From contig OU744730.1 of the NCBI GenBank assembly GCA_916613615.1, positions 28,704,882 through 28,768,881 of the forward strand: a stretch of 64,000 nucleotides of DNA, read 5' to 3'. Position numbers and translations under genes: made by a program. The notes below the pieces were generated by a model that saw only the letters and a program-made list of their open reading frames with translations, did not search any database and was not told the origin of the DNA. This document shows, piece after piece, positions 49,367 to 62,759 of the stretch. Positions within the stretch are counted from its first letter, which is position 1, and every line of letters begins with the position of its first letter. The DNA comes from Steromphala cineraria. Lineage: Eukaryota; Mollusca; Gastropoda; Trochida; Trochidae.

Positions 49367-49608
49367 ACTCCCATATTGAGTCTAGCTAGGTGAAGTAAAG
49401 GCTCGCGCCAGCCGACGTACGAGTTGACCAATCAGGACTCGGCTTACCATGCCGCAATAGTCTGCTTTCGCACATACATATAACATACGTATAACGTTGG
49501 AGGGTCATAGGTCATCGAAAGGTTGGCCGACGCGACCTCTTACTGTATCTCGTTGAACTCATTATGGGAGTATAGAGAGTATTATTGAGGCTAGGTTTAC
49601 TTAGACTG

Positions 49609-50519
49609 TCACAAATTAAGAAAGTTAGATTGACCGTCGAGTTTAATTATATGACAAACAAGACATTACAATGTACGTTCGAATTCATTTCTTAAGAGGT
49701 CGCTGTGGTGAGAAAAGGAATTTCCCTGCTAAACGCTGTTTCATATTTCTAAGAAGATAAAAGTTGAAGTTAAAGCATCTTCTGGGCTCCTTTTGGTTTT
49801 AATACATGATTTGTTTAAAAATATTAAAAAATATTTCTGAGACTTAATGTTAGTTTAGTCGAGTGTACATAGTTATATTAACAATTCCGTCCGTCCGAGG
49901 AATGTTTTCCCAACCAATAAAAAACTGTTCAGCAGATTCTTTTCAAATTGTGCACATGTCCTCTACCCAACAAGTAGTGATGCAGTGCTAAAGTACAACA
50001 AATTTACGGAAAAACTATTCATCCGATTGTTTCCAAATCTTGCACATGTCTTCTACTCTACTAGGAAGGATACATTGCGAAGTGACAATAAACTCGGAAG
50101 GGTGAAGTGCTAAATAAGAACCAATTTCATTTAATTCTTTTAATTTAATTTTCATATTTTGTACCGGTAGTCATTTTCCAATATCAGAATTTGTCTGACT
50201 GATTGCGGAAACTATTTAGCCTAATATTCTTTTAAAATTTTGCACATTTCTTGTACCTTATTAGGAGAGATTAAAAGAAATGATGCAGAGTTACAAAACA
50301 TAGAAATGTACATTTTATGAGAAAAGACTTTGTCTGACAAATTGCAGAAAAAACATTGATTCATCTCAATTCCTCATTTTTGGGGGTCAAATGCTGTGCA
50401 AGAGACGTCTACGTGGGAAGTGAAAAATAGTTCAGTTGGTCGGGGATGCACGGACCGGTCGGGAGTACACGTTTTTACATGTTTAGTTATTGTTTTATAT
50501 TAATTTTCAACAACAGAAC
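49609..50519. other. T2 unit flank, no gene seen
   Basis: The first part matches 38530-38870, including the single uninterrupted TACGTTC site used by the M5 foldback elsewhere. The remainder is unique AT-rich DNA. No exon is supported. Confidence 0.5.
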
Positions 50520-50860
50520 TTAAAGGGGCAATAGCACGTTTTTTGAAAATTTTATGTTTTCAATTTCTCACTGAAAATTGTATGTAAATGCTAAATGTAT
50601 TACTTTTATAGTGTACATAACCTCATTGCAATCATCCATAAACAGAGAACAAAATCCATTGGCAGCCATTTTTGTGTGAACACCTTTAATTCATTTTGTG
50701 TAAAGAGAAAGTGCATGGCTGAACTTGACATTATATATTAATTTATTACTGCTTCATTTAGTTTAAATACATTGTCTTTCAATTGGAACCATTTATATTC
50801 ATTTTCCTGACATCACCTTAAGCTTATATCCCCCTTTAAAACGTGCTACTGCCCCTTTAA
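50520..50860. mobile_element. M2 (TTAA) MITE
   Basis: TTAA at both ends, start AGGGGCAATAGCACG, end CGTGCTACTGCCCCT. About 340 bp. Confidence 0.85.
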
Positions 50861-52232
50861 AGACGCAATTCCTGAATTAATGTGGTCAAATATTGAAGTA
50901 GATATGCCAAACATTGTAAAGAATAATCTTCATGTAATACTTTTGGGTCATTTGTTGGACACCGCTGACATGGATTCAAATATTACATCTTGATTGTGAC
51001 TAGACAGTGATATTGACATAAACTTTCTTATGAACATTGAAATCCTCGAGATCTGTCATTTGATTTCTTCTTTAAGAAAACACGTATATTACCAATACAT
51101 TGAATTAATATTACATATTTCTATGCCGAAAATATTAGTTCATGAATTGTTGTTTCAACCTTAAAGAGGTGTAATGACCTTACTGGCAGTTTCATTTTCA
51201 AACAAACAACCAGTTAAGAACACGTATTTTAATAATTTCATGAACATTGCGCTTGTGTATCTTACTGCTACATGTATGATTATGTAGATGATATTAATCG
51301 TCTTTGACTGATCGTCCTTATAACATATGAAGTGTTGACCAAAATTAATTTACATCATGTGTCAGATGCGCATATGTTGCTTTTGTTTCCTTGCTATATG
51401 CTGTTGTATATTATTTGTATTTCGTTAAAAATATAGCAATTGTAGGAATCATTTGCAAAGTTAATTTTCCTGATGTAATGACATCGAAGTAGATGTTTTA
51501 TTGTAAAGTTAGGGCATTTTTGTTTGTTTGGGCATTATATTACAATTAGTTAAACCATTAAGTTTGAATTACAAATGTAAGACCATCACCTCACGGTTTT
51601 TAAAATTCCGCATGTTTTGAAATCTACAAATATTTTTTCTTCTTGCTTAGAGACCTTTGCAAGATATATGTAAATTATCATTTTAAAATTACAGGTGAAA
51701 CCGAACCACTAAGCTGGTCCGTTAGTCAAGCACACTGACTATTATAGCTACCCTCATATTCTTGAAAGTTACTTCTTCCGTGAACAAAAGACAGGTTTAA
51801 AGATATATCAATGAATATATAAGTAAATAAAATCCAATCTTATGTCCAGCGCAAATTTCTTTCCTTAGATCTATTAAATCCTCAGAATAACCATTAGCGT
51901 GAATATCCAGAAAAGAGCTACCAGCGCAAAAATCTAGTTTAAGGCCATGTGCTTCCGGTGTGCTACTGATTTTGTTAGTTTGGGAGAATGTCACAAAAAA
52001 GGCTGGAATTTTATGAAGTTTACTTTATATCGAAAATCACTTCAAATTTTTGATAGATTAACCACGTATTTACATTGAATATTGATCAGATGACCAACAA
52101 ATAAATTGTATGAACGACTGCCATCATACTTGAACATAGCGCTTGTTCAACAAAAACGGTTGTTCAACTAAAACTGTTGTTCGTGCACATTGTTGTTTTA
52201 TGTTGCCTTGTTTAGTTTGTATTGGCTTACGT
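50861..52232. other. Intergenic; one unrecognised frame
   Basis: Minus frame 51994-51797 (65 residues, ending in a hydrophobic run) looks slightly coding in composition but shows no family, signal peptide or splice context. Nothing else is supported. Confidence 0.35.
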
Positions 52233-52400
52233 TCACAAACATATCGAAATAAAAAAATCGAAGCAACTCAATATGTAATTGCACTGGAGGTTCCTGCAGC
52301 ACTCACGTCTCCCGTTACATTCACATTCCTCCTCGTGTTTAAGACAACGATTCTGAGAAAAAATGGGTTGTCACTACATGTATATACTGTTGCTTTTTTC
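52233..52400 (-). pseudogene. Relic of an N3-like knottin gene
   Basis: An exon-like stretch (52352-52233) follows a TTTTTTCTCAG acceptor and has C-x6-C-x1-C-x6-CC-x4-C-x5-C, with CCRNLQC close to CCRNLNC in N3. A start codon at 52400 sits in the same flanking context as the N3 ATG, but no signal peptide follows and the upstream TATA is lost. It is a truncated, probably silent sister of N3. Confidence 0.6.
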
Positions 52401-54850
52401 ATGGTTCGTTACTGTAAAAATGAATGAAAATATTAAAACATGACAGGTGTTATCAATAATAATTCATGAGTTGCATCAACGCTAATCATGATGTACATCT
52501 ACCATCATATTCAATATAAAATTTAATAAGTAATTGACATGACAGAAACAGGCTTGAATATATCTGGTAAGAAACCGATTACATTGTAAGCATGCATTGT
52601 GATTGTCGTTAAAATATTTACAATAACTTGTATTTTTCTTTTGCAATCGTTACATGTTTACATGAGACATAGTATATAGTTAAAAAATGTCAAATCTGTT
52701 ATAGAATTATAAAAAACTCAGGCAAGAAAATTACATATGCTGTACCTGTATTAAATGGAACAACTGAAATAAAAGCAAATGAAGAACTGTGATATTTGTG
52801 TACATGATATGGTAATACACCTCCTACCAAATGTAATCACGTCAAATATTTGACACATCTCCATCGCAATTACAACACTATCACTTTTAGATCTGTCCAA
52901 AGTTGACAGCTGTTGATCCTAACAATTACGAGTACTTTCAAAATCAAATTTTCACAAATCATTCACAATGATCTTATGCATCAGAGGAGTGACATTTACT
53001 TCATTAAAACAGTTATCACATATCTCCCTTAAGCATACATTTGAATTCCATTGACAGATTTTATAAAAATATGTATAAATATATTTTTAAGATTATATTT
53101 TGAATATTAAAGGCACTGAGACAGTTTTCTAAATATAGTTTCTTCAAATATTCTCCATTTGTTTTTAGTATATGCAAAAAATAATTTTCTTCAGAGTATA
53201 AGACATTTCTTTACTAAACTCAATCATCAATAGATAAAGTTGACGTATATAAATCAAACAAAAACTACATGCGGCCATTTTAGTTTTCACTTCTTTTATC
53301 ATTTGAATCCGGAGGATAGTTTCGGGCAGCTTAACGAACCTTGGTTCGTTGACATAAGAATATCTTTAATTGATTTAACAAAATGTCATACTTTTGGTTA
53401 CAAAATTACCTAAAAAGTATTTAATTTCTTAGCAAATGCGCTTCAATGGCTTTAAATACAAAGTGAAACAAATACAAATGTTTATTATAGTAATATTAAC
53501 TATCATAATAATCCTAATAGCTCTTTATTTGGCACAAATCAGAACTTAATACCTTGATTTCCACTACATATAAGGATGAGATCTGTTGAAATTCATTGAA
53601 ATATTTAACAGTGAAATCATTGTTGAAATATTGAATAGTGAAATCAAATATGACCATTTAGCAAAACATGGTTGCAAAAAAACGTAATACGATTTATGAA
53701 CATCAAGATTCTTGTGTACAGGAAGACCATCCTCAAAATGACACATAAACCAAACTGATAGAGATTTTGACATGTGACTCAATCTCTAAGTCCTTTCTGA
53801 CACATTTATTCATTTATAGAGAAAACAATAAATGTGTAGATCCCAACATGTTTATACCGATTTATAACATATATGATCTTATAAATGTAATGTTCCTTGT
53901 CACTTTGCATTTGTCCTTGTTCCAATGTGTACATGGACGACCACCATGTATATTTCCCAGATCAGATACAATGGTATATAAAAAACAAGAACAGACGACG
54001 GCACGAAATGTTCAAGTCACAATTGTATTTATATTATTTAAGTAACGTATTCAACTGAGAAAGTTATTTTCGAACTTAGTGATAACTATATATTCTATCT
54101 GAAACCTACATTGTATTTCGAAGAATGTGATTAATTTAAACTATTACATTGTCGCGAAAATGTTTAAGATAAAGGACATGATTTAACGAAAACGAAAATA
54201 TATTCAAATAATATTCAGTGAATGAATTCCCCTGCCCTAAATAAATAACTTGTGTTCATCTAAAAACGACCATCAATTCGTTATTGTTTATATTTTATGT
54301 TTTATTCTTCTGCTGCCCAAAATATGATTATAAATATGAGATATTTGGCCTCTGAAGATAAAGCATTTGACATCAATTTCTATTTGTTATTGCTTTTCAT
54401 GACAGTCGATAAACCATTACCTCAAAATTAACAAGATTACATGTATCAAGGACTACACAAACGATTTAAATTATACTGAAATTTGAATTAGCTTTAAAAT
54501 AATTCACAAAACAATTAACACATTTTAAGCAAATGAATAAAATGTTGATACAAAATATGCATTGAGATGCATAGGAATGTGAACACTAGTCTATAATGAT
54601 GAGAAAGTGATATAAGACATTAGACATTAATAAAATATTCTCATTATTTCTTTTTAACTGTCTCTATGATGTTCATGGTAACATTACAAAACTAGGTGAA
54701 TAAGATTACTACAGTATCACTTGCCAATTAACATCGTCACGGATACTACCATTAAATTACAACACTAGCTGATATCATCAAAGATTTACATCTATCGAAG
54801 CTGTTACTATGTCAACTTAACTACTCGGTAATGATGGATGACATAATTTT
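52401..54850. repeat. Second copy of the N3-T1 intergenic block
   Basis: Homologous to 33312-36000: GTTACTGTAAAAATGAATGA, ACAGGTGTTATCAATAATAA and the T promoter block are in the same order and orientation. It lies between the N3-like relic and T3. The two M2 MITEs of the first copy are absent here. Confidence 0.75.
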
Positions 54851-54948
54851 AAATTATCGTCGAGTGTCAAATTAAAAGCTTCAGTTTGGTATAAAAGTAA
54901 GAATATATTTTGATAGACCAAGCAGTTCAAGCAAATCAAGAGCTCGAG
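54700..54948 (+). promoter_or_regulatory. T3 promoter block and untranslated exon
   Basis: TATAAAAG at 54890-54897. The C/EBP-type site (TTACGCAA) and the CACGTG of T1 are both mutated here (GATGACATAATT and CGAGTG). The exon ends at a GTAAGC donor (GT at 54949). Confidence 0.65.
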
Positions 54949-55134
54949 GTAAGCTAAGAAGTAGGGGTGACAAAACATACACAGTAAAATAAATTATGTT
55001 AAAAGTTGATATAAAATTTTGAAACATTCATAACATTCAGTGAGTAAGAATATGTCACTCATTGTACTAACAAAACTTTGTTTTTAGTTTCAGGTTTACT
55101 TATTCCAGAAGAAAGTTCTGTTCTATTGTCTAAT

Positions 55135-57383
55135 ATGAGGACCACAATGTTCGCATTCTTCTGCTGTATATTATCTGTTCTTATGGAACTTTGTTCTTGT
55201 GCACAAACAAAGGGAGTTGGACAGGTACGTTATGTTGATTTCACATATATCAGTTTATTTTTTAAAATTAAGAATTTTTTAATGCCGGGAGTGGGATACA
55301 AAATTTGTTTTCTCTATCTGGGAGGCAAGTCAGTAAAAACACCATTCATTTCGTTTAATGTTTACGTAATGGATGCATCGTTTACAACTTATGTTATGCA
55401 GTTTGAACAATCGTTTTCATAAATTAATGTTTAGTTTTTTATGTATTATTGTTTTGATGTCGGTTAAGTACATGTTTGCTAAGGAGTTTTATGTTAACAA
55501 GATGTATTGAAAACACAACAAAATGTAGGCGGCAGTTACAGAAAAGGGTTTCTAGTTCATTAATGACTCATCAATATAACTGAAATGTGTAATTGATTAT
55601 TTAAAACGTTTTTCTTGGATTGAACAGGCAGGAAATAAATATCACTTAAAAGTTATTGGAACAATAATCACGTATTTAATCGGACAATTAAATGCCTTAA
55701 AATATTAAATCAATTTATGGCATACACATGTAATTTACTTGAACTTGCATACGGAAGCATTTGCATTTTACAATACATATAGTACCATGGCATGATTTTC
55801 CAATTTCGGCATCATAAATATATTTTGTTTTAAAGGGGCAGTTACACGTTTTTAGGGGGGATATAAGATGACGTCAGGAAAATGCAAAATTAATGGGTCC
55901 AATTGAAAGACAATGTATTTAAACTAAACGGAGCAGTAATAATTCAAATATATAATGTAAAGTTTAGCTATGCGATTCCTTTTTCTAACACAAAATGAAT
56001 TAAAGGTGTTCACACAAAATGGCCGCCAATGGATTTTATGTGAATCTTCATACTTTGTCCTCTGACTATGGATTATTGGCTTGTGTAATGAGATTTTTGA
56101 CACTGTCAAAATGATAAATTTAGCAATTATCAATTATCGGTGTAAATTTTGAAATATAAAGTTATCAAAAACCGTGCTACTGCCCCTTTAAGCCATTGCT
56201 TATCTACCTGTATGTTCAATATCCAACATTTTGCTTCAGTGTCAAACAGCAGGGGAGAGCTGTAAACGATTTCTAAGAGGCGACAACTGCTGCGGTAATA
56301 TGATCTGTAATCTTGAAAGAGGCTCTCTTAAATGTAGTGATCGCCGTTTCAATGTAAGTACCCATTGATTTGTAAGTTATGACTAACCTTCTTTAAACAC
56401 ATTGACATAAAAAGGTTTATTGTGAGGCAATATTTCTGGTCTTTGTTTATGTTAACCATAGACGAGAAACTAGATCAGACATTTTAGTTGAGTCATATTT
56501 CAAATCTTATTTAATATTTTAAAATGGTTTGTTTTATTTTGTTTATCATTTTGAAAATATATGAAGTATATTCAATGTTGATAAATATGACAAATTTTTG
56601 ATATCTTAATATGAGTAAAACAACATTAAACATGTATACTCCACTCATGATAAAACTTTTATGCTTATCATCTCCGTTCGTGTTGATCATTATCAAAACA
56701 AAATCATGCTCCTCACTGTTTATAATTCTTAAAACTTGACTTAGTGTCAACAAGCGGGAGACCTATGCAGTGTCGATGGGAGATGTTGTGATGGTCTGAC
56801 TTGCAATCAGGACGGTTTGAGGAGAATTTGTGAATGGGACACTGATGCGGTAAGACATAGTTGTTTAAAACACGGTTCAATAAAAATATTAATGATTACC
56901 GAATTGAACTCGATCAACACTTTATGTCCATATACAATCTATCTAACAGTCAGTCCGTATGATTACTTTGATGGTTATTCTAAAATTTCACGTGATTAAT
57001 TTTGTGATGCAATATAAAAATTAAAGAAGTCGTATATCCGTAGAGATTATCCTCATTTTAATAGTAAACGTAGCGGAAAAGTTGGATTATTTACATACCA
57101 CTGCTTCTGTAGCGTAAACGCGTTGTTATCAATGTATGAGTTTGTAATTATCAAACCGGCAAACGCAGTCATATAGATGTATATATACGGATGCACATAT
57201 GATACAATACGAATAAACCTTTACTATGTTTTTACAACATTGTGATGTTAATGTTACTTATTTATCATTATATTACAGTGTTTGAGGATGAACGAGCAAT
57301 GCTACCCAAACGACCCTTACAACCGTTGCTGCAATGGTATGAACTGCAAACGAAGTGGCCAATCATTCTATTGCAGATTATAA
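55135..57383 (+). CDS. T3: secreted three-module six-cysteine (ICK-like) precursor, recombinant
   Basis: Coding exons 55135-55224 (30 codons, signal peptide), 56240-56353 (x6,x8,x4,x8), 56746-56850 (x6,x5,x4,x8) and 57279-57383 (x6,x8,x4,x8, TAA). Total 137 residues. AATAAA at 57426-57431. Exons 1-3, the intervening introns and the start of exon 4 resemble T2 (for example GATCGCCG and AGTGTCGAT). From GGTTTGAGGAGAATTTG in exon 4 onward it is almost identical to T1. Intron 2 holds an M2 MITE with a clean empty site in T1. Its promoter has lost two sites present in T1. Open and complete; role unknown. Confidence 0.88.
55830..56191. mobile_element. M2 (TTAA) MITE in T3 intron 2
   Basis: TTAA at both ends (55830-55833, 56188-56191), reverse orientation. 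T1 reads TATTTTGTATTAAGCCATTT without an insert at the matching place (near 36475), so the element duplicated TTAA on insertion. Confidence 0.9.
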
Positions 57384-58457
57384 GCTATCATCATTTTTTC
57401 CCTGACAGTTAATATGACATTTTATAATAAACCTATATTAAAAAGATCATGGAGTTGAATATCTTATTTTATTGATATAATGGCATGTATTTGCAAAAAT
57501 ACTCTGCTCTGCATATTTACAAACTATAGGGGGATATTGTTCACCCTTACAATGTTCACTTTATAAGAAAGACGTGGAAAATAAAGATACAACTTCGCTG
57601 GGATCTTCATCCAAAATATATTCGTTAAGAGAAAAATATGATCTGTTAAGAGAAAAATATGATCTCGTTATAGAGAGGCCTGATTAAAATTTTCTTGGCA
57701 GATTTTTTACAACATTCTATTCAATACGAAATACCAGAATATGAGTTACAGACTTAATGCAAACAATGTATATTATTTATCATCATATGGAGAAATCACT
57801 ATCAATTTTCTATCCTTCTTTCAATGGAGAACCTATTGCAATTTACTTGATTGTCAATTGACATCGCAATTCATTCATTGTCAAATGGTTTTATCATGAA
57901 AATAAGGATAAATAAAGAATCATAAAAATACATTTTTTTCTTTTTATTTACTATGGAAGAAGAAACCGCAACTGATTGATGCATTTAAAGGGGGTCTGCA
58001 ACCTGAATTTTTAACTTCCAGAGTTTTATGAGCAGGACCCCGAAAGAGTAATAAAATTTATGCTCGGTAGGGACGAAATCATTTGGTTGCGAACCCCTTA
58101 CAGCTGACAGCCAGTACCAAGTTTGTATCATGTATCATGTATCATGTGACCCGTCTGGATGCTCCCGTTTAAGATGGTCAATGAGGTTTCACAAGCCAGG
58201 TTGTTGATCCCCTTTGACATCCCCTTTTCTGCAGTCACTGGTTGCAGAGTCTTTCTTTGTATTTAACATTGTTGCGACTAAAGTTTTTCTTTGCCTGTAA
58301 TTGAATCGGGGATAGTTGCAATCAGAGTTAGTTAAGTGCGTTTCCGTAGTTGTTGGTCTTTGTTGGTTTAGGCAGACATCTGTCAAAAATAAAGAAAGTT
58401 ATTAGATTGACCGTCAGATTTAATTATATGACCAACGAGACGTTACAATGTACGTTC

Positions 58458-58670
58458 CAAGTAAGAAGACAAGGGGTTTATGGATTATCAACTTCTTTAT
58501 TGTAGAATGTAGTGACCTTTCGGTATAGATTCTTATAACGTTTTCAAGCCTATAGGGTATGAGCATCTATACCGAAACGTCGCTACATTCTACAAAAAAG
58601 AAGTTGATAATCCATAAACTCCTTGTCTTCTTGATATCATCAACTTCCAAAATACCTCTCAAACAACTAT
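58458..58670. mobile_element. Foldback MITE M5, T3 copy
   Basis: Same position and TACGTTC borders (58451-58457 and 58671-58677) as 38588-38780, so it was inherited in the duplication. Confidence 0.8.
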
Positions 58671-59101
58671 TACGTTCGGATTGATTTCTAAAGAGGCCAC
58701 TGTGATGAGAAATGCTAAATCCTGTTTCATATTAAATATTCAAGACGATAAAAAAAACGGTGGCAAGATAATCATTTTCTGATTTGCGAGTACAAGTACA
58801 CTCGTGCAATCTCCCTTGATTTGACGTTGATCTAATAAGTATATTATTTATGTGATACGTTGCCCTTGTTTCTCTGATCATACAGTTTTTATCACGCATT
58901 TGACAGAATGTCAGTTTATCAGAATCACTATCACTATCACTCTTAAGCTTGTCAAGTCTACCTCATATCATATCATAATTATGTATTGTTAAACTGTATG
59001 ATAAATGGTTTTTAGAAACATAAGCGAACTTTTGTACTCTTCCTCCATCCAAAATTACTCTCCACAATGTAACAGTTATTGGAACATTGTCATTTTATGA
59101 G

Positions 59102-61183
59102 TTAAAGGAACATTCCAGTACGATTTCAATTTAATTCAAGCAAATGTTTGAGTTTGAATTTTTCTGTCAACAAGTTAAGTATTTACAGAATGTTAAACCT
59201 TCGTTTTTGAACGATGACGGGGGTCGCCATTTTCTTCGAAAATATGACGTCATTGACACACCACATGAAATCGATGAAAGGAGCTTACATTATAACTTAC
59301 ATTATAAAACATTGTTGCGCCTACAGAACGACTCAGTCGTCGGACAGATTATTCAACAAGCAACTACGACTAATATGCAGTTTTGTCTAGTATTATTAAC
59401 GATTGGAATTTTCTTAAAAAATACCAACAACAACAGAAAACAAAATATATGTTTTTAAAAACGGGCAAGAGTATAATATCTTGTGCTGTGCGTTTTTTTC
59501 TAATTAAAACGTGGTACTAACTTAATGTTTACCGGAAATATGTTGCCGCACTGTATAAATGCTCCTTCTTTTTATCTAAAATTAAAACTTTCAAGAAGAA
59601 AACGTTTCTTTGAAATTTGATACAAAAACGTGCATGTCAATGATTTACCTGTTGTATACATACTATCTATCACTAAGACTTTTGCATATAATTTTTATAT
59701 CCTTTCCAAAAACAAGAAATTTTATTTTTAATGACATTTTATTTTCTCAGAGTCACTACAATATGTTTTTTTTTTGTGAATCTGGTATTCTTCACATTCA
59801 ATCTGTGGATTTTAAATAGCCTCTTGTAAGTTTGTAAAGGGAAAAATAATTGTTGTCATGATTGTGTTTGAATCATTGTATTATCATTATTTAAATATAT
59901 AAAAAGAACTGCATTAATTACGTAAATCTAGTATTTTTGCAAAACGTATTTAAAGGATTAAGATACATGCAATGTACGTTGTGATAACGTGTGCATTTTT
60001 ATGATTAAAATCATACCCTACTGTTCAATTGAATAAAAATATCATAGTTAAGATAGTTGAATAATTCTATTTACTCAACAGATAAAATAAAAAAAACTCC
60101 AAACAAATATGGATTATTCAGCTACATCATCGCAACTCAGATATAAAACACGTGATGATAAATTTTATGAGTATGATATTATTTTGAATTCCTTAATGAT
60201 GAGTTTATTGATCTTTAATATTATTCAAAACACCATCTTACTGAGAGTTTTAATATATCTAAACATAACAAGAATATCACTCCGATAATAGTTCATACAG
60301 CATGTACACCTCAGTGATTCGTAATTAAAATTGGTTTCGTACTGGGGACAACTAAATCAATTGAAAAAAGTATCTTTTGCCACAAAGAAGGCAAGATTTG
60401 AATAATAAAAACATAAAAATGAATGAGACATTAAGAATTCCATTCCAACATAGAAAATGCAATCTTTCAAATTAATCAATCGTTTTTTGATTGACATAAA
60501 CGATTTCATTTTGATGACGAACCAACCACCATCATCGCGGATTAGCTTTTTAGGATTCGCTTCGACAAGATCATGTCAGTAGGTCTATTTCTTTCGAGTG
60601 ATATAATGAATAAAATAATATTCCCTCTTACGTTTAGTTTATTTTACAATTGTATTCATTTCAGCATTTAACACTTCAACCTAATGCATGGTTTCTCTTA
60701 TAAAAATTCTAAAAATAATGTCAGTGAGTGTCAGTGTTCAAACCTAAGGCTTGTGACGTCCGAACTTGGGAGATCTTTTCCAACCTGTATTGAAGTTTTG
60801 CAGCAGTGTGCTGGTCAGAAATGTTTATTTATTGCTTTAGGCATCATAGAAGTATTATTTTCTGGACCCGGCACGTCTCGTCTAAAGTCGTGACGGTTGT
60901 TACAGTGTTTAACGGGCGTCACCGCCCACCATTGAATCTAACGGGGTCTCCAAATTTCGTGGTTTGTCGCTGACGTCATATTCCCGCTGTTTCTCGCTCT
61001 CGTTTACCGTTCGAAATAGCAATATGGCGTCCACCATCGATTCCGGTAAACTTGATTTTCCCAACTTTGAATTTTTATTGCAGATTTGGTGATTGAGCTA
61101 AAAATTATTAGAAGTTGAAGGATTCATCAATAAACATTGTTTTATAAGGCTCTTTTTCATTTTTCATTGGAATTTACCTTTAA
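59102..61183. mobile_element. 2-kb element with TTAA borders, T3 copy
   Basis: Borders TTAAAGGAACATTCCA and TGGAATTTACCTTTAA; the termini have decayed slightly. The interior matches 39207-41263. Confidence 0.6.
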
Positions 61184-61408
61184 CATTACTATGAATGGAA
61201 GAACATTAACATTTCAGCGCATTTTCACATTTTAAACAATGAGTTAAAGTAATATCAAAGTATTGAAGAGTAATTTAATTCGAATTAAGTCACCGTCATA
61301 TTCTATCAAATTCATTTTTTTGAGCTAATTTTCTGTCCCATAAAGAACTGTTTAAAACGTTTTTGTATTTTGTTTTATATGTGTTATATTTCAACTTAAC
61401 ATCTTATT

Positions 61409-61901
61409 TTAAAGGGGCAGTAGCACTTTTTAGGGGGAATATAAGGTGATGTCAGGATAATAAAAATAAATGTGGTAAATAAAGGTGTTCACACACAAAT
61501 GGCGGCCAATGGACTATATTAAACGAAAATTGCATGTGACCATTTTCGGGTTAACACCTTTTATTATTTGAGTCCGGAAGATAGTTTTGGGAAGCTTAAT
61601 ACAACCTAATTCGTTCATAGAAGACATCGTTTTGTTGATTTGACAAGATTGTCTTACAGTTGGTAACATATAATCCAGAACAAATCGTAAATATTCACAT
61701 GAAGTTCATTGGCGACTATTTTTTGTATGAACACCTTTAATTCATTTTGTGCAAGAAAAAGGAATCGCATGGCTAAACATTACATCATATATTTGATTTA
61801 TTACTTCTTCATTTAGTTAAAATACATTGTCTTTCAATTGGAACCTTTTATCTTATATCTACATCAACTTATATGATCCCTAAAAAGTGCTACTGCTTCT
61901 T
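61409..61901. mobile_element. Composite M2 MITE, T3 copy
   Basis: Same composite structure as 41473-42067 with further deletion in the left half. The right border is eroded (CTACTGCTTCTTTAG). Confidence 0.55.
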
Positions 61902-62759
61902 TAGATACTAAGTGAAATAGGTAGACTTGTGCCATACTAAGACTTTGGATTTGACAAAAATCAGAACTTATTCCCTTGATGTAAGATTCCTGTTAATTGA
62001 AATTTGGAAGAGTCAGAAAAGTCGATATACAAACGTGATTGCAAAAAGGGGCCAATAAACGTAACATGATTTATGAACATCAAGATATGTGTATACGGGA
62101 AGAACATGCTCACAATGTTACATAAACAAACTAGATAAAGATTTTAACGTCTTATGTATCTAAAAGTCGTTTTTGACACGTTCAATATAGAGGGAAAACA
62201 ATAAATGTGTACATTAAAACATGTTTGTAAGGGGGAATCTGTCAAATGTGATCAGAAAAAAAGTTAATGAAACTGATCAGTTTAAGATACCCGTTACCAA
62301 TATTAATGAATATTTACCGATATTTAACATGACACTTCTAGAATATACGTATGTAAAACGACCGCCAAAACTAAACACTAGAAAGCGCTTATATATCTAT
62401 CAAACTAAATTGAGTATAAATCTCTCAAACTTTTGGGTTTCTGCTTTTAACCCCTGTATAAAGGATTTTTATCATGGATTTAATTCATTATTTATTCTTC
62501 ATTGACTCATTGTATTTGTTAGTTCATGAATACCTTGCTATTGGTATTTTGACAATAAGGACAAGATTTTCATAATTTTAAAACTATATTTTCTTTTTCA
62601 AAAGATACAGAAGTATATCAACTCAAACTCATAGAAAAATAGAATCAGTTTATTTCATACAGTATGAGAGGTATTGAGACACTAAAAATTGAATTTATAG
62701 TTAATACCAAGTGAACATATTTCAATGCTATTCTGTATAATGTTGATACTGTGAAGGTG

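Larger units (their letters stand above)
46519..49608. mobile_element. M3 foldback MITE, copy 2, split by a LINE
   Basis: The left arm (46519-46566) and the remainder (49367-49608) together match the 265-bp copy at 8800. Flanks TCAAAAAC and TCACAAAT suggest an 8-bp target duplication; the sister unit has TGTCAAAAATAAAG uninterrupted (38511). An 8-bp duplication fits hAT-type elements. Confidence 0.75.

Noticed and set aside
56511..56753. Minus-strand ORF in T3 intron 3
   Set aside because: It is AT-rich intronic sequence overlapping the T3 exon acceptor; not present as a frame in T1 or T2.
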